Shown here one piece after another: positions 44,441-53,796 of a stretch of 64,000 nt of DNA. Within the stretch, counting starts at the first letter, position 1, and every line of letters starts with the position of its first letter. The notes beneath the pieces are model-generated. The model made no database searches and was not told the origin of the DNA. It saw nothing but the letters and a program-made list of their open reading frames with translations. The DNA comes from Chryseobacterium sp. G0186. GTDB lineage: Bacteria > Bacteroidota > Bacteroidia > Flavobacteriales > Weeksellaceae. The translations under genes and the position numbers were made by a program. Where the stretch lies: positions 2,170,001-2,234,000 of the forward strand of contig NZ_CP033918.1 of assembly GCF_003815675.1 (NCBI RefSeq). The letters run 5' to 3'.

Positions 44441-47400
44441 ATGAAAAAATACTTGCATTCATTAATGATGTTACTGTCTGTTGCTACGTTCCTGCAAGCA
44501 CAGAACCTGACAAAGACAGAAAATTATGTATATAGCAGAACTTATCTGGAACCCGTTACGGTTTCCAACAGTGAGGCAAAACAGGCACAGACTGTTACCT
44601 ATATCGATGGATTGGGGCGTGCCAAGCAGAGTATTTCCATTAAGGCTACTCCGGCAGGAAAAGATATAGTTAAGCCCATAGAATATGATGGATATGGCAG
44701 GCAGACCATAAACATGCTGCCATTACCTCAGCAAGGGACCAATAATGGAGGAATTTATAGTACTCCGGATATGACCGGAGCTATGTCTGTATATGGCAAC
44801 GCCTCCAATTACTATGCAGAGAAGAAACTGGAATATTCACCACTAAACAGGGTTCTGGAAGCATCCTCTCCAGGTGATCCATGGAAGATGGAAACAGGAA
44901 AGACCGTGAAATATACCTATCAGACCAATGGTGATACGGAGGTGAAAAGATTTGTGGTTAGTACTGCCTGGACTACTGTTTCCAATATTGCAGTAGGTAT
45001 ACCTGCTCCAAGTATTCCGGCAAGTGGTACAGACCCATCCTCTACAGGAGGTTACTACCTGAAAGGTACATTGTACAAAACCATTATAACTGATGAGGAT
45101 GGAAATACAGCAACTAAGTTCATTAACGGTAAGGGGCAAACCATTCTGGTTCGAAAAAATGATGGAACGCAAAACATTGATACCTACTATGTATACGATG
45201 AATATGGGCAGCAAACATTTGTGATTCCACCATCGGCAGTAAAATTAATAGAGGCAGCAGGTGGGACCATTTCATCCTCGGTACTGAATGACCTTTGTTA
45301 CCAATACCGTTATGACAACCAGAACAGAATGGTTGAAAAGAAGTTTCCGGGAAGAGACTGGGAATTTATGGTGTACGACAAGCAGGACAGAATCGTATTA
45401 ATACAGGACGGAAACCTGAGAACTCTCAACAATAACTTTGGAGCTAAGGGCTGGATTTTCACCAAGTATGACAATTTTGGAAGAACTGTATATACAGGCT
45501 TCTTTGCCAATACTGCTACAAGGCCTGTAATGCAGAATTCCCTAAATAGTATGGCTTCCAATGCAGGGAATAATGAAGAATCTAGTACCACTCCGATTGT
45601 TCAGGACGGCATGAATGTCTACTATACGAAGAAAGCATTTCCTACAGGGAGTATGACGATCCTCAGTGTAAATTATTATGACGAATATCCTCAGGATACT
45701 CCATCAAAAACAGGTCTCATTCTGGGGCAAGAGCTACTTACATCTGTGTCAATTCCCCTAACGATAAATGGTGTAATGACAACCCGTAGTACAAAGGGTC
45801 TGCCTACTGCCAGCTATATAAGAAACATCAGCGATACCAACTGGACAAGGGACTATTTTTGGTATGATCGTAGTGGTAGGGAAATTGGAACCCATTCCAT
45901 TAATCACTTGGGAGGCTATACCATCACTGAAACTGAACTGGATTTTACAGGTGCACCAAAGCAGATCACTACAACTCATAAAAGAAAAAGTAGTGATATT
46001 GGGATAAAGGTGAAGGAACGTTTTGAATATGATAGTGCCAACCGACTTGTAAAGCACTGGCATAAGGTAGATGACAGAGCTGAACAACTGCTTACGGAAA
46101 ATACCTACAATGAACTTTCCCAGTTGATAAATAAGAAAGTAGGCAACAATCTGCAGAGTATAGATTATACCTATAATATCAGAGGCTGGCTGACGGACAT
46201 CAATAAAAGTGATATGTCTGCACCTAACCTCAATGGGAAATTGTTCTCCTACAGAATTAAATACAACCAAAAGGATGGAACCACCAATCCAGACCAGGTA
46301 CTATTTCCCGGAAAGGATGTAAAATCGAAGTATAATGGCAACATTACGGAGGTTGATTGGAGGGCGGTGGAATCTATCGGAGCTAATCCTCCTCTGGAAC
46401 CCAAGAGATATGGCTATGCCTATGATGCATTGAACAGGCTAACTGCCGGGTATTACCAAAATCCAAATAATCCATGGAGCAAGGAACATACCGAGGTAAT
46501 GGACTATGATATCAATGGGAATATTTCCAATATGTATAGAACTTCTGTGGTTGAAAACAGTACAACGGCTACGGTTATTGATAGACTTGCCTATGGCTAC
46601 GCAGGAAACAAGGTTATCAATATCAATGACCTTTCCACGAACCCATCAGGGTATGAGGGTGGCGGAAATACCATTACCTATGATGCGAATGGAAATATGG
46701 AAAATCTATTGGATAAAAGGATAACTTCCATAAAGTACAATTTCCTTAACCTGCCTGAAAGGATTGAAATTTCCAATCTACAGGGTGGTGGCATTGGATT
46801 TAAATATACTGCTGATGGAACAAAGCTCCAAAAGACAAACTCCATCATGGAGTGTGGCATTAAGGACTGCTACACAGTCAGTACGGTTTCAGACTATCTG
46901 GACGGATTTCAGTATGTCAGCAGTACAACCACAGGAGGTGGTAGTGGTAGCATTGAATCACTGGCTGTTAGCAGGGAGATGTCCAGAGCTATGGAAATGC
47001 AGGCCTACACTATCGGAGGAATTGGACCAATAGAACCAGGTATTGATCCTCCGATTGGAGGCGGAGAGTTTGTTTTAAAGGATGCTGATCTTTCTTTTTT
47101 TCCTACTTCAGAGGGATACTATGATTATAAAAAAGATCAGTATATTTACCAGTACAAGGATCTCTATGGAAACGTAAGGGTAAGCTTTGGCAGAAACAGC
47201 GCAGACGTTCTGGAAATTGTAGATGCCAATGATTATTATCCGTTTGGTATGAATCACCTGAAGACAGGAAATGCATTCTATGGGAAACGTGGCTCTGGTT
47301 ATAAGAACTACAAGTTTTTGGGTAAGGAATTACAGGAAACTGGTTTTTATGACTTGGGAGCCAGATTCTACATGCCTGAGCTGGGAATATTTGCACAACA

Positions 47401-48235
47401 TGATCCATTAAGCGCAGCAACGCTGGACCCTTATGGCTATGCCTACAATAACCCAATGTTCTTTTCAGATCCTACGGGATTGTATGGAGCTCAGATAAAT
47501 AAAAAGGGGGAGCTGCCAGCAACTTCTCCGGGAGGAGCTGACAACCCTTTAGATGTTGGAGAGGTAGTGATAAATGCACCAATTAGGGCAATGGCTAGTA
47601 ACCCTGGTTCTGTGTTGCCATCAAACTGCCAACTATGTTATAGTGGACGTGGAATGCAAGTAAATATTACACTGTCCCCGCCGAGGGTAAAACCTCTGCC
47701 TCCGAATTGGAATTGTGGACATTGTAATGATGGACCAATAATGTATGTAGGTGGAGCAGGTGATCCTTGGGGAATTTGGGAGTTATTGGGAATTATAGCA
47801 TCAACATCAGAAGAACCAAGCCTGAAATTGGCTGCATTGCCACTTTTGATGGTAACAAAAAATTCTGATGATGCATTAAAACTTTTAGCTGCAGAAAAAG
47901 GTGCTATTTTTGGATCTAGCACCTCCAATAATTATAAGGCTAATTTTTTTAAAGCAAATCCTAAATTAAAAGGAACTGTTGTGGTACATCATGCTGTTGA
48001 ACAACAAGTTTTAAAAAGATATCCAGGAATTGTCACCGAAAGTGAAATGCATAGTTTAGACAATTTAAGAGGAATTCCAAAAACAATAAATAGTGATGTA
48101 CACTTAAGTCAAATAAGAAAAATTTGGAATAAGTTTTATAAAGAAACACCCAATCCTACAAAACAAGACCTTTTAGATCAAGCAACTTTAGTAGACAAAA
48201 AATTTGGTTCACAATTCACTCCAAAAGTAGAATAA
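44441..48235 (+). CDS. DUF6443 RHS-repeat polymorphic toxin
   Basis: 1264 residues. A signal peptide and DUF6443 start (MKKYLHSLMMLLSVATFLQAQ, then the VTYIDGLGRAKQSI segment at about 50-65), a long RHS body (RHS pairs such as DYTYNIRGWLTDINKSDMS and YAYDALNRLTAGYYQNPNN) and the C-terminal core YGYAYNNPMFFSDPTGLYG ending near residue 1013. After it comes a PLDVGEVVI motif (about 1037-1044) and a variable end. That end carries a His-rich segment, VVHHAVEQQVLKRYPG, then MHSLDNLRGIPK and VHLSQIRKIWNKFY (about 1181-1240), resembling HNH/AHH-type nucleases. The next gene, 13 bp downstream, is probably its immunity protein. Export by T9SS or by the shell is inferred. Confidence 0.88.
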   Translation: MKKYLHSLMMLLSVATFLQAQNLTKTENYVYSRTYLEPVTVSNSEAKQAQTVTYIDGLGRAKQSISIKATPAGKDIVKPIEYDGYGRQTINMLPLPQQGTNNGGIYSTPDMTGAMSVYGNASNYYAEKKLEYSPLNRVLEASSPGDPWKMETGKTVKYTYQTNGDTEVKRFVVSTAWTTVSNIAVGIPAPSIPASGTDPSSTGGYYLKGTLYKTIITDEDGNTATKFINGKGQTILVRKNDGTQNIDTYYVYDEYGQQTFVIPPSAVKLIEAAGGTISSSVLNDLCYQYRYDNQNRMVEKKFPGRDWEFMVYDKQDRIVLIQDGNLRTLNNNFGAKGWIFTKYDNFGRTVYTGFFANTATRPVMQNSLNSMASNAGNNEESSTTPIVQDGMNVYYTKKAFPTGSMTILSVNYYDEYPQDTPSKTGLILGQELLTSVSIPLTINGVMTTRSTKGLPTASYIRNISDTNWTRDYFWYDRSGREIGTHSINHLGGYTITETELDFTGAPKQITTTHKRKSSDIGIKVKERFEYDSANRLVKHWHKVDDRAEQLLTENTYNELSQLINKKVGNNLQSIDYTYNIRGWLTDINKSDMSAPNLNGKLFSYRIKYNQKDGTTNPDQVLFPGKDVKSKYNGNITEVDWRAVESIGANPPLEPKRYGYAYDALNRLTAGYYQNPNNPWSKEHTEVMDYDINGNISNMYRTSVVENSTTATVIDRLAYGYAGNKVININDLSTNPSGYEGGGNTITYDANGNMENLLDKRITSIKYNFLNLPERIEISNLQGGGIGFKYTADGTKLQKTNSIMECGIKDCYTVSTVSDYLDGFQYVSSTTTGGGSGSIESLAVSREMSRAMEMQAYTIGGIGPIEPGIDPPIGGGEFVLKDADLSFFPTSEGYYDYKKDQYIYQYKDLYGNVRVSFGRNSADVLEIVDANDYYPFGMNHLKTGNAFYGKRGSGYKNYKFLGKELQETGFYDLGARFYMPELGIFAQHDPLSAATLDPYGYAYNNPMFFSDPTGLYGAQINKKGELPATSPGGADNPLDVGEVVINAPIRAMASNPGSVLPSNCQLCYSGRGMQVNITLSPPRVKPLPPNWNCGHCNDGPIMYVGGAGDPWGIWELLGIIASTSEEPSLKLAALPLLMVTKNSDDALKLLAAEKGAIFGSSTSNNYKANFFKANPKLKGTVVVHHAVEQQVLKRYPGIVTESEMHSLDNLRGIPKTINSDVHLSQIRKIWNKFYKETPNPTKQDLLDQATLVDKKFGSQFTPKVE

Positions 48236-48248
48236 AATTAATAAAAAT

Positions 48249-48668
48249 ATGTATAAACTTATTGAACCTGAGGTCGCAGGTGGTTTAGGAAAACACACAC
48301 AAATTGATAATTCATTCTTTCCTCCTATTATTAAAAAGCTTCATTATGAATTTGATGGTTGGTTAGGAGATGATATTCTTGAATCATTTCCTTGTTATAT
48401 TATGACAGAATTCTTAAAGAAAGCAATAGAATCTGAACACCTCACAGGAATTATTTTTGATGAAGTAATAATATCAAAATCTGAAATTTTTTTGGAGCTT
48501 TATCCAGATAAGGAGCTTCCTTTCTTCTTTTGGGCAAAAATTAATGGAGAAGATAATAAAGATGATTTTTATATAACTAAAAAAAATGGATTAGCAATAT
48601 CAGAACGTGCTTATTTATTATTGCAAAAATATAATATATCTCAAGCCGATATTGAAGATTTAGAGTAA
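48249..48668 (+). CDS. probable immunity protein for the RHS toxin
   Basis: 139 residues, acidic and soluble. The segment PEVAGGLGKHTQ then WLGDDILESFPCYI (about 8-48) resembles an immunity-protein family found next to polymorphic toxins (Imm43-like in my reading; the exact family is not certain). The gene starts 13 bp after the toxin stop, the standard toxin-immunity arrangement. It is more AT-rich than the RHS core, as expected for exchangeable cargo. Confidence 0.7.
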   Translation: MYKLIEPEVAGGLGKHTQIDNSFFPPIIKKLHYEFDGWLGDDILESFPCYIMTEFLKKAIESEHLTGIIFDEVIISKSEIFLELYPDKELPFFFWAKINGEDNKDDFYITKKNGLAISERAYLLLQKYNISQADIEDLE

Positions 48669-48951
48669 TGTTTCAGAAAAGGTAGTAATAAAATATAGAG
48701 TTAAAAATCAACTTTATATTTTTAAGTCCAAATAGATTATTTCAAATAAATACTTTTAAGAAATTAATTATGGTATTTTTTTCGCAAACAGAATTACAAT
48801 TTTTACTTTTAGTATAATGAAAACGAAGTTGATTATTGAGATTCATATGATATTAACTATTCAAACCTTTATTTAATTTCGGAAACATTCAACGGTTTCC
48901 GAGGAAATCTTCAATAAAAGAGAAAGTGAGATGAAAGAATAAAATATATTT

Positions 48952-49581
48952 ATGAATAGTAAAGAAATTGCAATAAATATAAATGATAGTATTTATGTTG
49001 AGACAAAGGGGCTAACTTCTCTAATAGAAAAAGAAGTTAGGGTTATTATTGGTAGTAATAATATAGAAGACTATATAGATGTTATTAAATATATTGTTGA
49101 ATATGTTGTTGAAAATAAGCCTGTTGTTTCCGAAAATCAAAATATCGAATATTATTCTTGGCTACTACAGTTTCGCTCAAATGAGCCGAGCTATTATGAT
49201 ATTTATGAGGTAGACCCTGATGGAAGTGAATTTCATAAAGGCTGTGATACTGCAATTTCAATTATCAGGAATCAATCAGAAATATGTTCACATTATGGAT
49301 TATCGATAATATTTCCAAACTTTAATCAGATGGTTGTTATTTCTCAAGGGGTATATGAGGGAAAAGATATAGAGGGAATAAGATATGAATCGCCTGAACA
49401 TATGTCCGGATGGTGGTTAATTACTGATGATTATAATGATAATATAGAATCATTAATGACAGTTCATTATCATCATATTGCATTTTCCCGCCCTGATATT
49501 TTGAAATATTTGGCTCTACCATTTGGGTATAGATTTTTAATTGAAAATGATGAGGTGGAAATATCCAAAGATGATGAGTAG
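48952..49581 (+). CDS. orphan immunity-like protein
   Basis: 209 residues, acidic, no signal peptide. The C-terminal part MSGWWLITDDYNDNIESLM followed by RPDILKYLALPFGYRF (about 151-197) has the SGWW then LALP-GYRF pattern seen in several immunity-like proteins of RHS loci. Gap to the preceding gene is 283 bp with no feature seen. It is AT-rich and alone, so either an immunity gene kept from an earlier toxin or an unrelated one. Confidence 0.55.
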   Translation: MNSKEIAININDSIYVETKGLTSLIEKEVRVIIGSNNIEDYIDVIKYIVEYVVENKPVVSENQNIEYYSWLLQFRSNEPSYYDIYEVDPDGSEFHKGCDTAISIIRNQSEICSHYGLSIIFPNFNQMVVISQGVYEGKDIEGIRYESPEHMSGWWLITDDYNDNIESLMTVHYHHIAFSRPDILKYLALPFGYRFLIENDEVEISKDDE

Positions 49582-49617
49582 GATTCAAAATGAAATGATA
49601 GCAGTTTCTTAAGCATA

Positions 49618-49653
49618 AATATTAGAGTGTTGAAAATTCAACACTCTAATATT
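49618..49653 (+). terminator. long perfect hairpin
   Basis: AATATTAGAGTGTTGAA (49618-49634) pairs completely with its reverse complement at 49637-49653. It is followed by ATAGTTTTATC, a modest T-rich tail. It separates the two orphan genes. Confidence 0.65.
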
Positions 49654-49708
49654 ATAGTTTTATCTTATATTTTAAATAAGGATTACCAAGAAGTATAATT
49701 AAATTACC

Positions 49709-50044
49709 ATGAGACCAGAAGAATTAGTGAAAATTCTCAATAGAGAAACAATTGATGGAAATTTAGAGTTGTATAAAGACTTACTAGATACAACAACCGA
49801 AGCCCAAGATCCTGTATGGAAAGGAATTCTACCAATTTATATTAATTTTTCAAAAGAAGAGAAAGATACATTCTTGAAATTTTTAAAGCTTGTTGAAATA
49901 AATACATTATCCCATGTTTTGGGGATATTAGATGGATCTACATATGCCGATGGGATAGATGAAGAGTTTATTCTAACAACTGAAAATAGTGAAGAGAAAA
50001 TTAATGATGATTTACAAAGCTTGTTTTTAGAGCTTATTGAATAG
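49709..50044 (+). CDS. small acidic protein of the RHS locus
   Basis: 111 residues, strongly acidic. The segment DPVWKGILPIYINFSKEEKDTFLKFLKLVEINTLSHVLGILDG (quoted in two parts: residues about 34-50 and 51-77) is a compact helical unit. It has the size and composition of an orphan immunity protein or regulator; no family is recognised. It sits between two strong hairpins, so it has its own transcript. Confidence 0.5.
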   Translation: MRPEELVKILNRETIDGNLELYKDLLDTTTEAQDPVWKGILPIYINFSKEEKDTFLKFLKLVEINTLSHVLGILDGSTYADGIDEEFILTTENSEEKINDDLQSLFLELIE

Positions 50045-50103
50045 CAATAAAGGTCTTTATCATGAAGAATACTATGTACTTTTCGTGTATTTTGATATTT
50101 ACC

Positions 50104-50127
50104 TAAGGCCACAATTTTGTGGCCTTA
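50104..50127 (+). terminator. terminator after the 111-aa gene
   Basis: TAAGGCCACAA (50104-50114) pairs with TTGTGGCCTTA (50117-50127); ATTTTCATTTG follows. Confidence 0.7.
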
Positions 50128-50208
50128 ATTTTCATTTGTTCATTATAAATGAAAAATTATTATTGATTAAGTAAAGACAACAGTGAGCAAATTAAAAAAG
50201 CCTGGCAT

Positions 50209-50409
50209 ATGAATTATAACATGAAACTTTTAGAATTAGTAAGCTATTTTAGAAATGGTGGTTCTTATGAAGAATTTTGTCAATCTAATTTTTTTGATTT
50301 TTATTATTTCCCAGACACTATTGAAGAAGCTAATAACGAGGAAAATCAGGCCCTAAATGATGAGGAATTAACCAGACTTCTCTTTAATTATGCAATAAAT
50401 GGTGCTTAA
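50209..50409 (+). CDS. small ORF of the RHS locus, possibly truncated
   Basis: 66 residues (or 62 from the second ATG at 50221). MKLLELVSYFRNGGSYEEFC looks like a proper N-terminus, but the protein is short and ends after an acidic tail (FPDTIEEANNEENQALND), which may reflect a remnant of a longer immunity-like gene. AT-rich, unlinked to neighbours. Confidence 0.35.
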   Translation: MNYNMKLLELVSYFRNGGSYEEFCQSNFFDFYYFPDTIEEANNEENQALNDEELTRLLFNYAINGA

Positions 50410-50503
50410 GAGAGAAATAGTTAAAAGAAATAGAAAGAAACATAATTGATAATGGAGGGAGAAAGAAAAAGAAAGACCTCTTCAATAAATAAGCCTAAAC
50501 AAA

Positions 50504-50887
50504 ATGAATCAAAAAGAAATTGAAAACGTAATATCTCTAGAACCGATTGAAAGATATAATTATTTTATAAAGAAAGTAGCCGATTGGGAAATATTTTACA
50601 CATTACTCAATGAAAGTGGGGAGTATGCATTATCAGAACTTAAAGATAAAAAGTTATTTCCCATGTGGAGTGCGAGGGAATTTGCTGAACTATGCAAAGT
50701 CTCAGGATGGGAAACATATACAGTTAAAGAACTAAAGCTTGATGATTTAGAAAATGAAATTATTGATTTTATAGCCGATCAAAACTGTTTAATTAATGTG
50801 TTTCCAATATATAACAGAACTGGCTTTGTAGTAAGTCTAATAGAGTTTTCAAAAGATTTAAGTGAAGAACTCAAAAATTATAGCTAA
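50504..50887 (+). CDS. DUF2750 domain protein
   Basis: 127 residues. IERYNYFIKKVADWEIFYTL then LFPMWSAREFAELCKVSGWE (about 16-72) match the DUF2750 pattern (RY-YF--V-D, then a WP/W--EFA-L segment). Function of the family is unknown; members sit near immunity and toxin genes and may themselves be immunity proteins. AT-rich, on the same strand as the RHS genes. Confidence 0.65.
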   Translation: MNQKEIENVISLEPIERYNYFIKKVADWEIFYTLLNESGEYALSELKDKKLFPMWSAREFAELCKVSGWETYTVKELKLDDLENEIIDFIADQNCLINVFPIYNRTGFVVSLIEFSKDLSEELKNYS

Positions 50888-51036
50888 AATGTGCGGAATT
50901 ACTTTAGTAGAAATATATATTAAGGGTAAGCTTTGAAATTTACAGCATAGGCATTCTGTAAATTAATCCCAAATACAACTTATCTTCAATTAAAAGGGAT
51001 TATTGTAAATCATGGACTTTCTTTAAACCTAAAAAT

Positions 51037-51279
51037 ATGCAAGAGTTATTTGTTAAAAAATTTTGGAAAGAAGAAAATATATGGTTTTATATACATTTTC
51101 AAAATGAAGAAGCAATAAGACAAATTGAGATTAGCCCAAAAGAGAGAATACTTTTAACATTAGAAAGCTCTCAACAAGGTGAGTCTATTTTATATGATCA
51201 ATGTCTTAAAGAACTCGATGTGGAAAATTCAGATTTTATTACAAAAGAAGAATTTGATAAAACGTGGAATAATAGCTAA
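51037..51279 (+). CDS. small immunity-like protein of the RHS locus
   Basis: 80 residues. FVKKFWKEENIWFYIHFQ, then RQIEISPKERILLT, then LKELDVENSDFITKEEFDKT form a compact alpha/beta unit; the pattern of a beta hairpin followed by an acidic helical tail is common in small immunity proteins. No named family is claimed. It is the last gene of the RHS-adjacent run before the terminator at 51411. Confidence 0.45.
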   Translation: MQELFVKKFWKEENIWFYIHFQNEEAIRQIEISPKERILLTLESSQQGESILYDQCLKELDVENSDFITKEEFDKTWNNS

Positions 51280-51900
51280 TATAAAACCCCCATATAATAT
51301 GAGCTTTACATTATTCGGTAGTGTTTTACTAACTGTTTAAAGAGTTTAATTTATTTAAATCTTCTATAAAATGTTTCGACATTTGTTCCGTTATGACTAC
51401 AACCAAACAAAAAAGTCTTCTGAATTTCAGAAGACTTTTTTTGTTTTAATCCCTTTCTTTCTAAAAACGCCTTGAGTACAGTACATTAAATCTGTTTGAA
51501 TCTGATTATATTTTTAAGCACGGAATTAATGTCTATTAAAATCAAAAATAATCATACCTATTATTATGTTTTGTGTACTGCCGATCTATTACAATCCAAT
51601 CACAAATATTAAAAAGAATATCATCCTCGTCTAAATATTATACAAACCCTTATCAGAGAAAAGATGTAAAGAAAAAAATAAGATACGTTTTATTGCACCG
51701 CAAATATAGATTTGAAAAAAATTCAAATTATGGGGAAAATACCTATAGCATGAATTAATAATTATTCTGATATTGCCGTCTACATTAAAGTTCGGGTATT
51801 GAGCAGTTATTCAACACATAAAATATCACTTATTTTTGATTTAATATATCAAACCTATAGAATTTTATAATATATTTACAAACAATAAAAACACACATTT
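51280..51900. other. gene-free stretch between RHS locus and lipoprotein cassette
   Basis: 621 bp, strongly AT-rich, containing the terminator at 51411-51445 but no convincing gene. A plus-strand frame at 51573-51758 has no conserved features and no spacing that suggests translation. Confidence 0.55.
51411..51445 (+). terminator. strong terminator
   Basis: AAAAGTCTTCTGA (51411-51423) pairs with TCAGAAGACTTTT (51427-51439) around an ATT loop, followed by more T. Confidence 0.85.
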
Positions 51901-53214
51901 ATGAAGAAAAATTTAATTTTTCGGCTATTACTGCTGGGAATGCTCTCTATCTCTCTCAATTCCTGTAGGACGGATGAAATGATTAGCTCAACAGAACAGA
52001 CACAAAAGGAAAAAATTGCCTTTTTTGCACGCTTTGAACAGGAAAAAAGCCTTTCCAAAAATGCAGAATCCAACAACTATGCACTCCCTTTTGGAAACTC
52101 TATGTTAGCCTACTTTGATAAGTATCCGGATAAGAAGATTGAATTGGAAAGCAAGTATGGAACTGTAGACCTCAGGGTTTCTTCTCAGGATATTGGAGGA
52201 GATGAGGGAGATAACAGGAAACTTCTATTTTTCCCTATGCTCAAGGGTGGAAAAGTAACGGCCGTAATAGCAGGAGTGATAAATGCGGAAAGAGACTATC
52301 TCTATTTTGACGTTCACCAAAATACTCATTCTGATGTTTTTTATCTTATTAATAAATTTCAAGAATACTATGACACCAAGGCTGTTTCCCGAAATAGTAA
52401 TAATCCTATTGATGTGGGAGAAGTTATTATTAGGGTAATAAAGCCCGTAAAGTTGACGATGTATGACGGATGGGCAGGAAATGGAGGACCGGGCAATGGC
52501 GGCCATGATATGGATGGTGGTCCTGGAGATTATGGAGGAGGAGGAACTGGTACACCTAATCAACCTGCTACGAACCCTTGTGAGCAAACGAAAAAAATGA
52601 TACAGGATTCTAAAGTACAAGATATTGTTAAAGATCTGAAAGATCATTTAAATAGTGGAACAGGAGGAGAAAAAGGATGGCGAGATAATAAAACAGGCAA
52701 CCCCACACCAACTACCCAAAACAGTGCTCACAGTGTCAACTTTGGTGATCCCTCTACGATGAATGGTGGGTATCACAACCATACCGGAACCGGAGTGAAT
52801 ATATTTTCTTCAACAGATATTTCTACTTTAATAGAAATTGCAAGATATCAGAGTTTGGGTAATGCAGGAAATGGATACATGGGACTAGTTGCCCCTGGTG
52901 GCATACATTATGTAATACAATTTAATGGAAACCATAGTGGTATGCCTGTAAATCCATTTACTGCAATAGAAAGAGATGGTTGGAATACTGCTCAAGCGTA
53001 TTGGAAAGATAATTTACGGATATTTCAAAAAGCAATTTATGCAACAGCCGATGGCAAATCTCTTAATTCAAAAGGACTTGAGAAAATATTTTTTGACACA
53101 TTAAAAGAGATGAATTTAGAAAATAAAATTATTTTGTTAAAAGTTGATGCAAATGGGAAAGTTTCCACAATTAATTTACAATCTAATGGAGTACCAATAG
53201 AAGTTCCTTGTTGA
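51901..53214 (+). CDS. lipoprotein with a JAMM-like metal motif, candidate toxin
   Basis: 437 residues. A lipoprotein signal (MKKNLIFRLLLLGMLSISLNSC, Cys 22) is followed by an N-terminal domain (30-165), a PIDVGEVII motif (169-177) like that in the RHS toxin, and a Gly-rich linker (about 196-220, GNGGPGNGGHDMDGG). The C-terminal domain has YHNHTGTGVNIFSSTD, fitting HxHx8SxxD (His 292, His 294, Ser 303, Asp 306), the JAMM/MPN metalloprotease signature, with Thr in place of the usual Pro. JAB-like domains occur as toxin modules in polymorphic toxins. Its role here, an exported toxin guarded by the five lipoproteins that follow, is an inference. Confidence 0.75.
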   Translation: MKKNLIFRLLLLGMLSISLNSCRTDEMISSTEQTQKEKIAFFARFEQEKSLSKNAESNNYALPFGNSMLAYFDKYPDKKIELESKYGTVDLRVSSQDIGGDEGDNRKLLFFPMLKGGKVTAVIAGVINAERDYLYFDVHQNTHSDVFYLINKFQEYYDTKAVSRNSNNPIDVGEVIIRVIKPVKLTMYDGWAGNGGPGNGGHDMDGGPGDYGGGGTGTPNQPATNPCEQTKKMIQDSKVQDIVKDLKDHLNSGTGGEKGWRDNKTGNPTPTTQNSAHSVNFGDPSTMNGGYHNHTGTGVNIFSSTDISTLIEIARYQSLGNAGNGYMGLVAPGGIHYVIQFNGNHSGMPVNPFTAIERDGWNTAQAYWKDNLRIFQKAIYATADGKSLNSKGLEKIFFDTLKEMNLENKIILLKVDANGKVSTINLQSNGVPIEVPC

Positions 53215-53232
53215 TACTAAAAATCAAATATT

Positions 53233-53796
53233 ATGAAAATAAATATAATTATCTTCTTGTTAATAGGTAGTGTGTTCTGTAAGGCGCAGCAAGAGTATCC
53301 AATAAATACAATGCCCTTTAACCTACCTCCTAACTCATATATCAAGGATTTTAATAATGAATTAAATCCTTATATTGGGACTTGGCTCTCTGAATACAAT
53401 GGCCAACAAATTACACTGTATATTAATAAAGTTATAAATAAGAATTTTAGCTATAAAGATAAAATCTATTTTAAGGATGCCATAATAGTGAAATATATTA
53501 TAAAAAATAATTTAGGGAATATACTTCAAAGTACTATAGAAAACAATGATGATAAAAGAAATTTTATTTCACATACAGTAATAAATACGGCGTCTAATCA
53601 ATTAGGATTATACTATACTGGTGCAGATTGTGGTATTGGATGGGGAAGTATTGAGATTAAAAAATTAAATAGTACTCAAATCTCATGGTCATATTATCCA
53701 AATAGTACTACACTTAACAATATTACTTGTCCTAATGTTGTTGATACAAAAATATATCTTCCAGAAACAGAGAACTTAGTGTTTACTAAGCAATAA
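53233..53796 (+). CDS. DUF6705-like lipoprotein, copy 1
   Basis: 187 residues. Lipoprotein signal MKINIIIFLLIGSVFC, KAQQ (Cys 16), then NSYIKDFNNELNPYIGTWLS and a C-terminal LPETENLVFTKQ, the same as its four tandem paralogues. I believe it is the DUF6705 family. A lipocalin-like pattern (NNELNPYIGTW near the N-terminus, CGIGWGSIEIKKL toward the end) suggests a small beta-barrel or sandwich. It lies 18 bp after the JAMM lipoprotein. Possibly immunity to it. Confidence 0.75.
   Translation: MKINIIIFLLIGSVFCKAQQEYPINTMPFNLPPNSYIKDFNNELNPYIGTWLSEYNGQQITLYINKVINKNFSYKDKIYFKDAIIVKYIIKNNLGNILQSTIENNDDKRNFISHTVINTASNQLGLYYTGADCGIGWGSIEIKKLNSTQISWSYYPNSTTLNNITCPNVVDTKIYLPETENLVFTKQ

Noticed and set aside
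51573..51758. Plus-strand 61-aa frame in the intergenic region before the JAMM lipoprotein
   Set aside because: No recognisable start context or conserved residues, in highly AT-rich DNA where such frames occur by chance.
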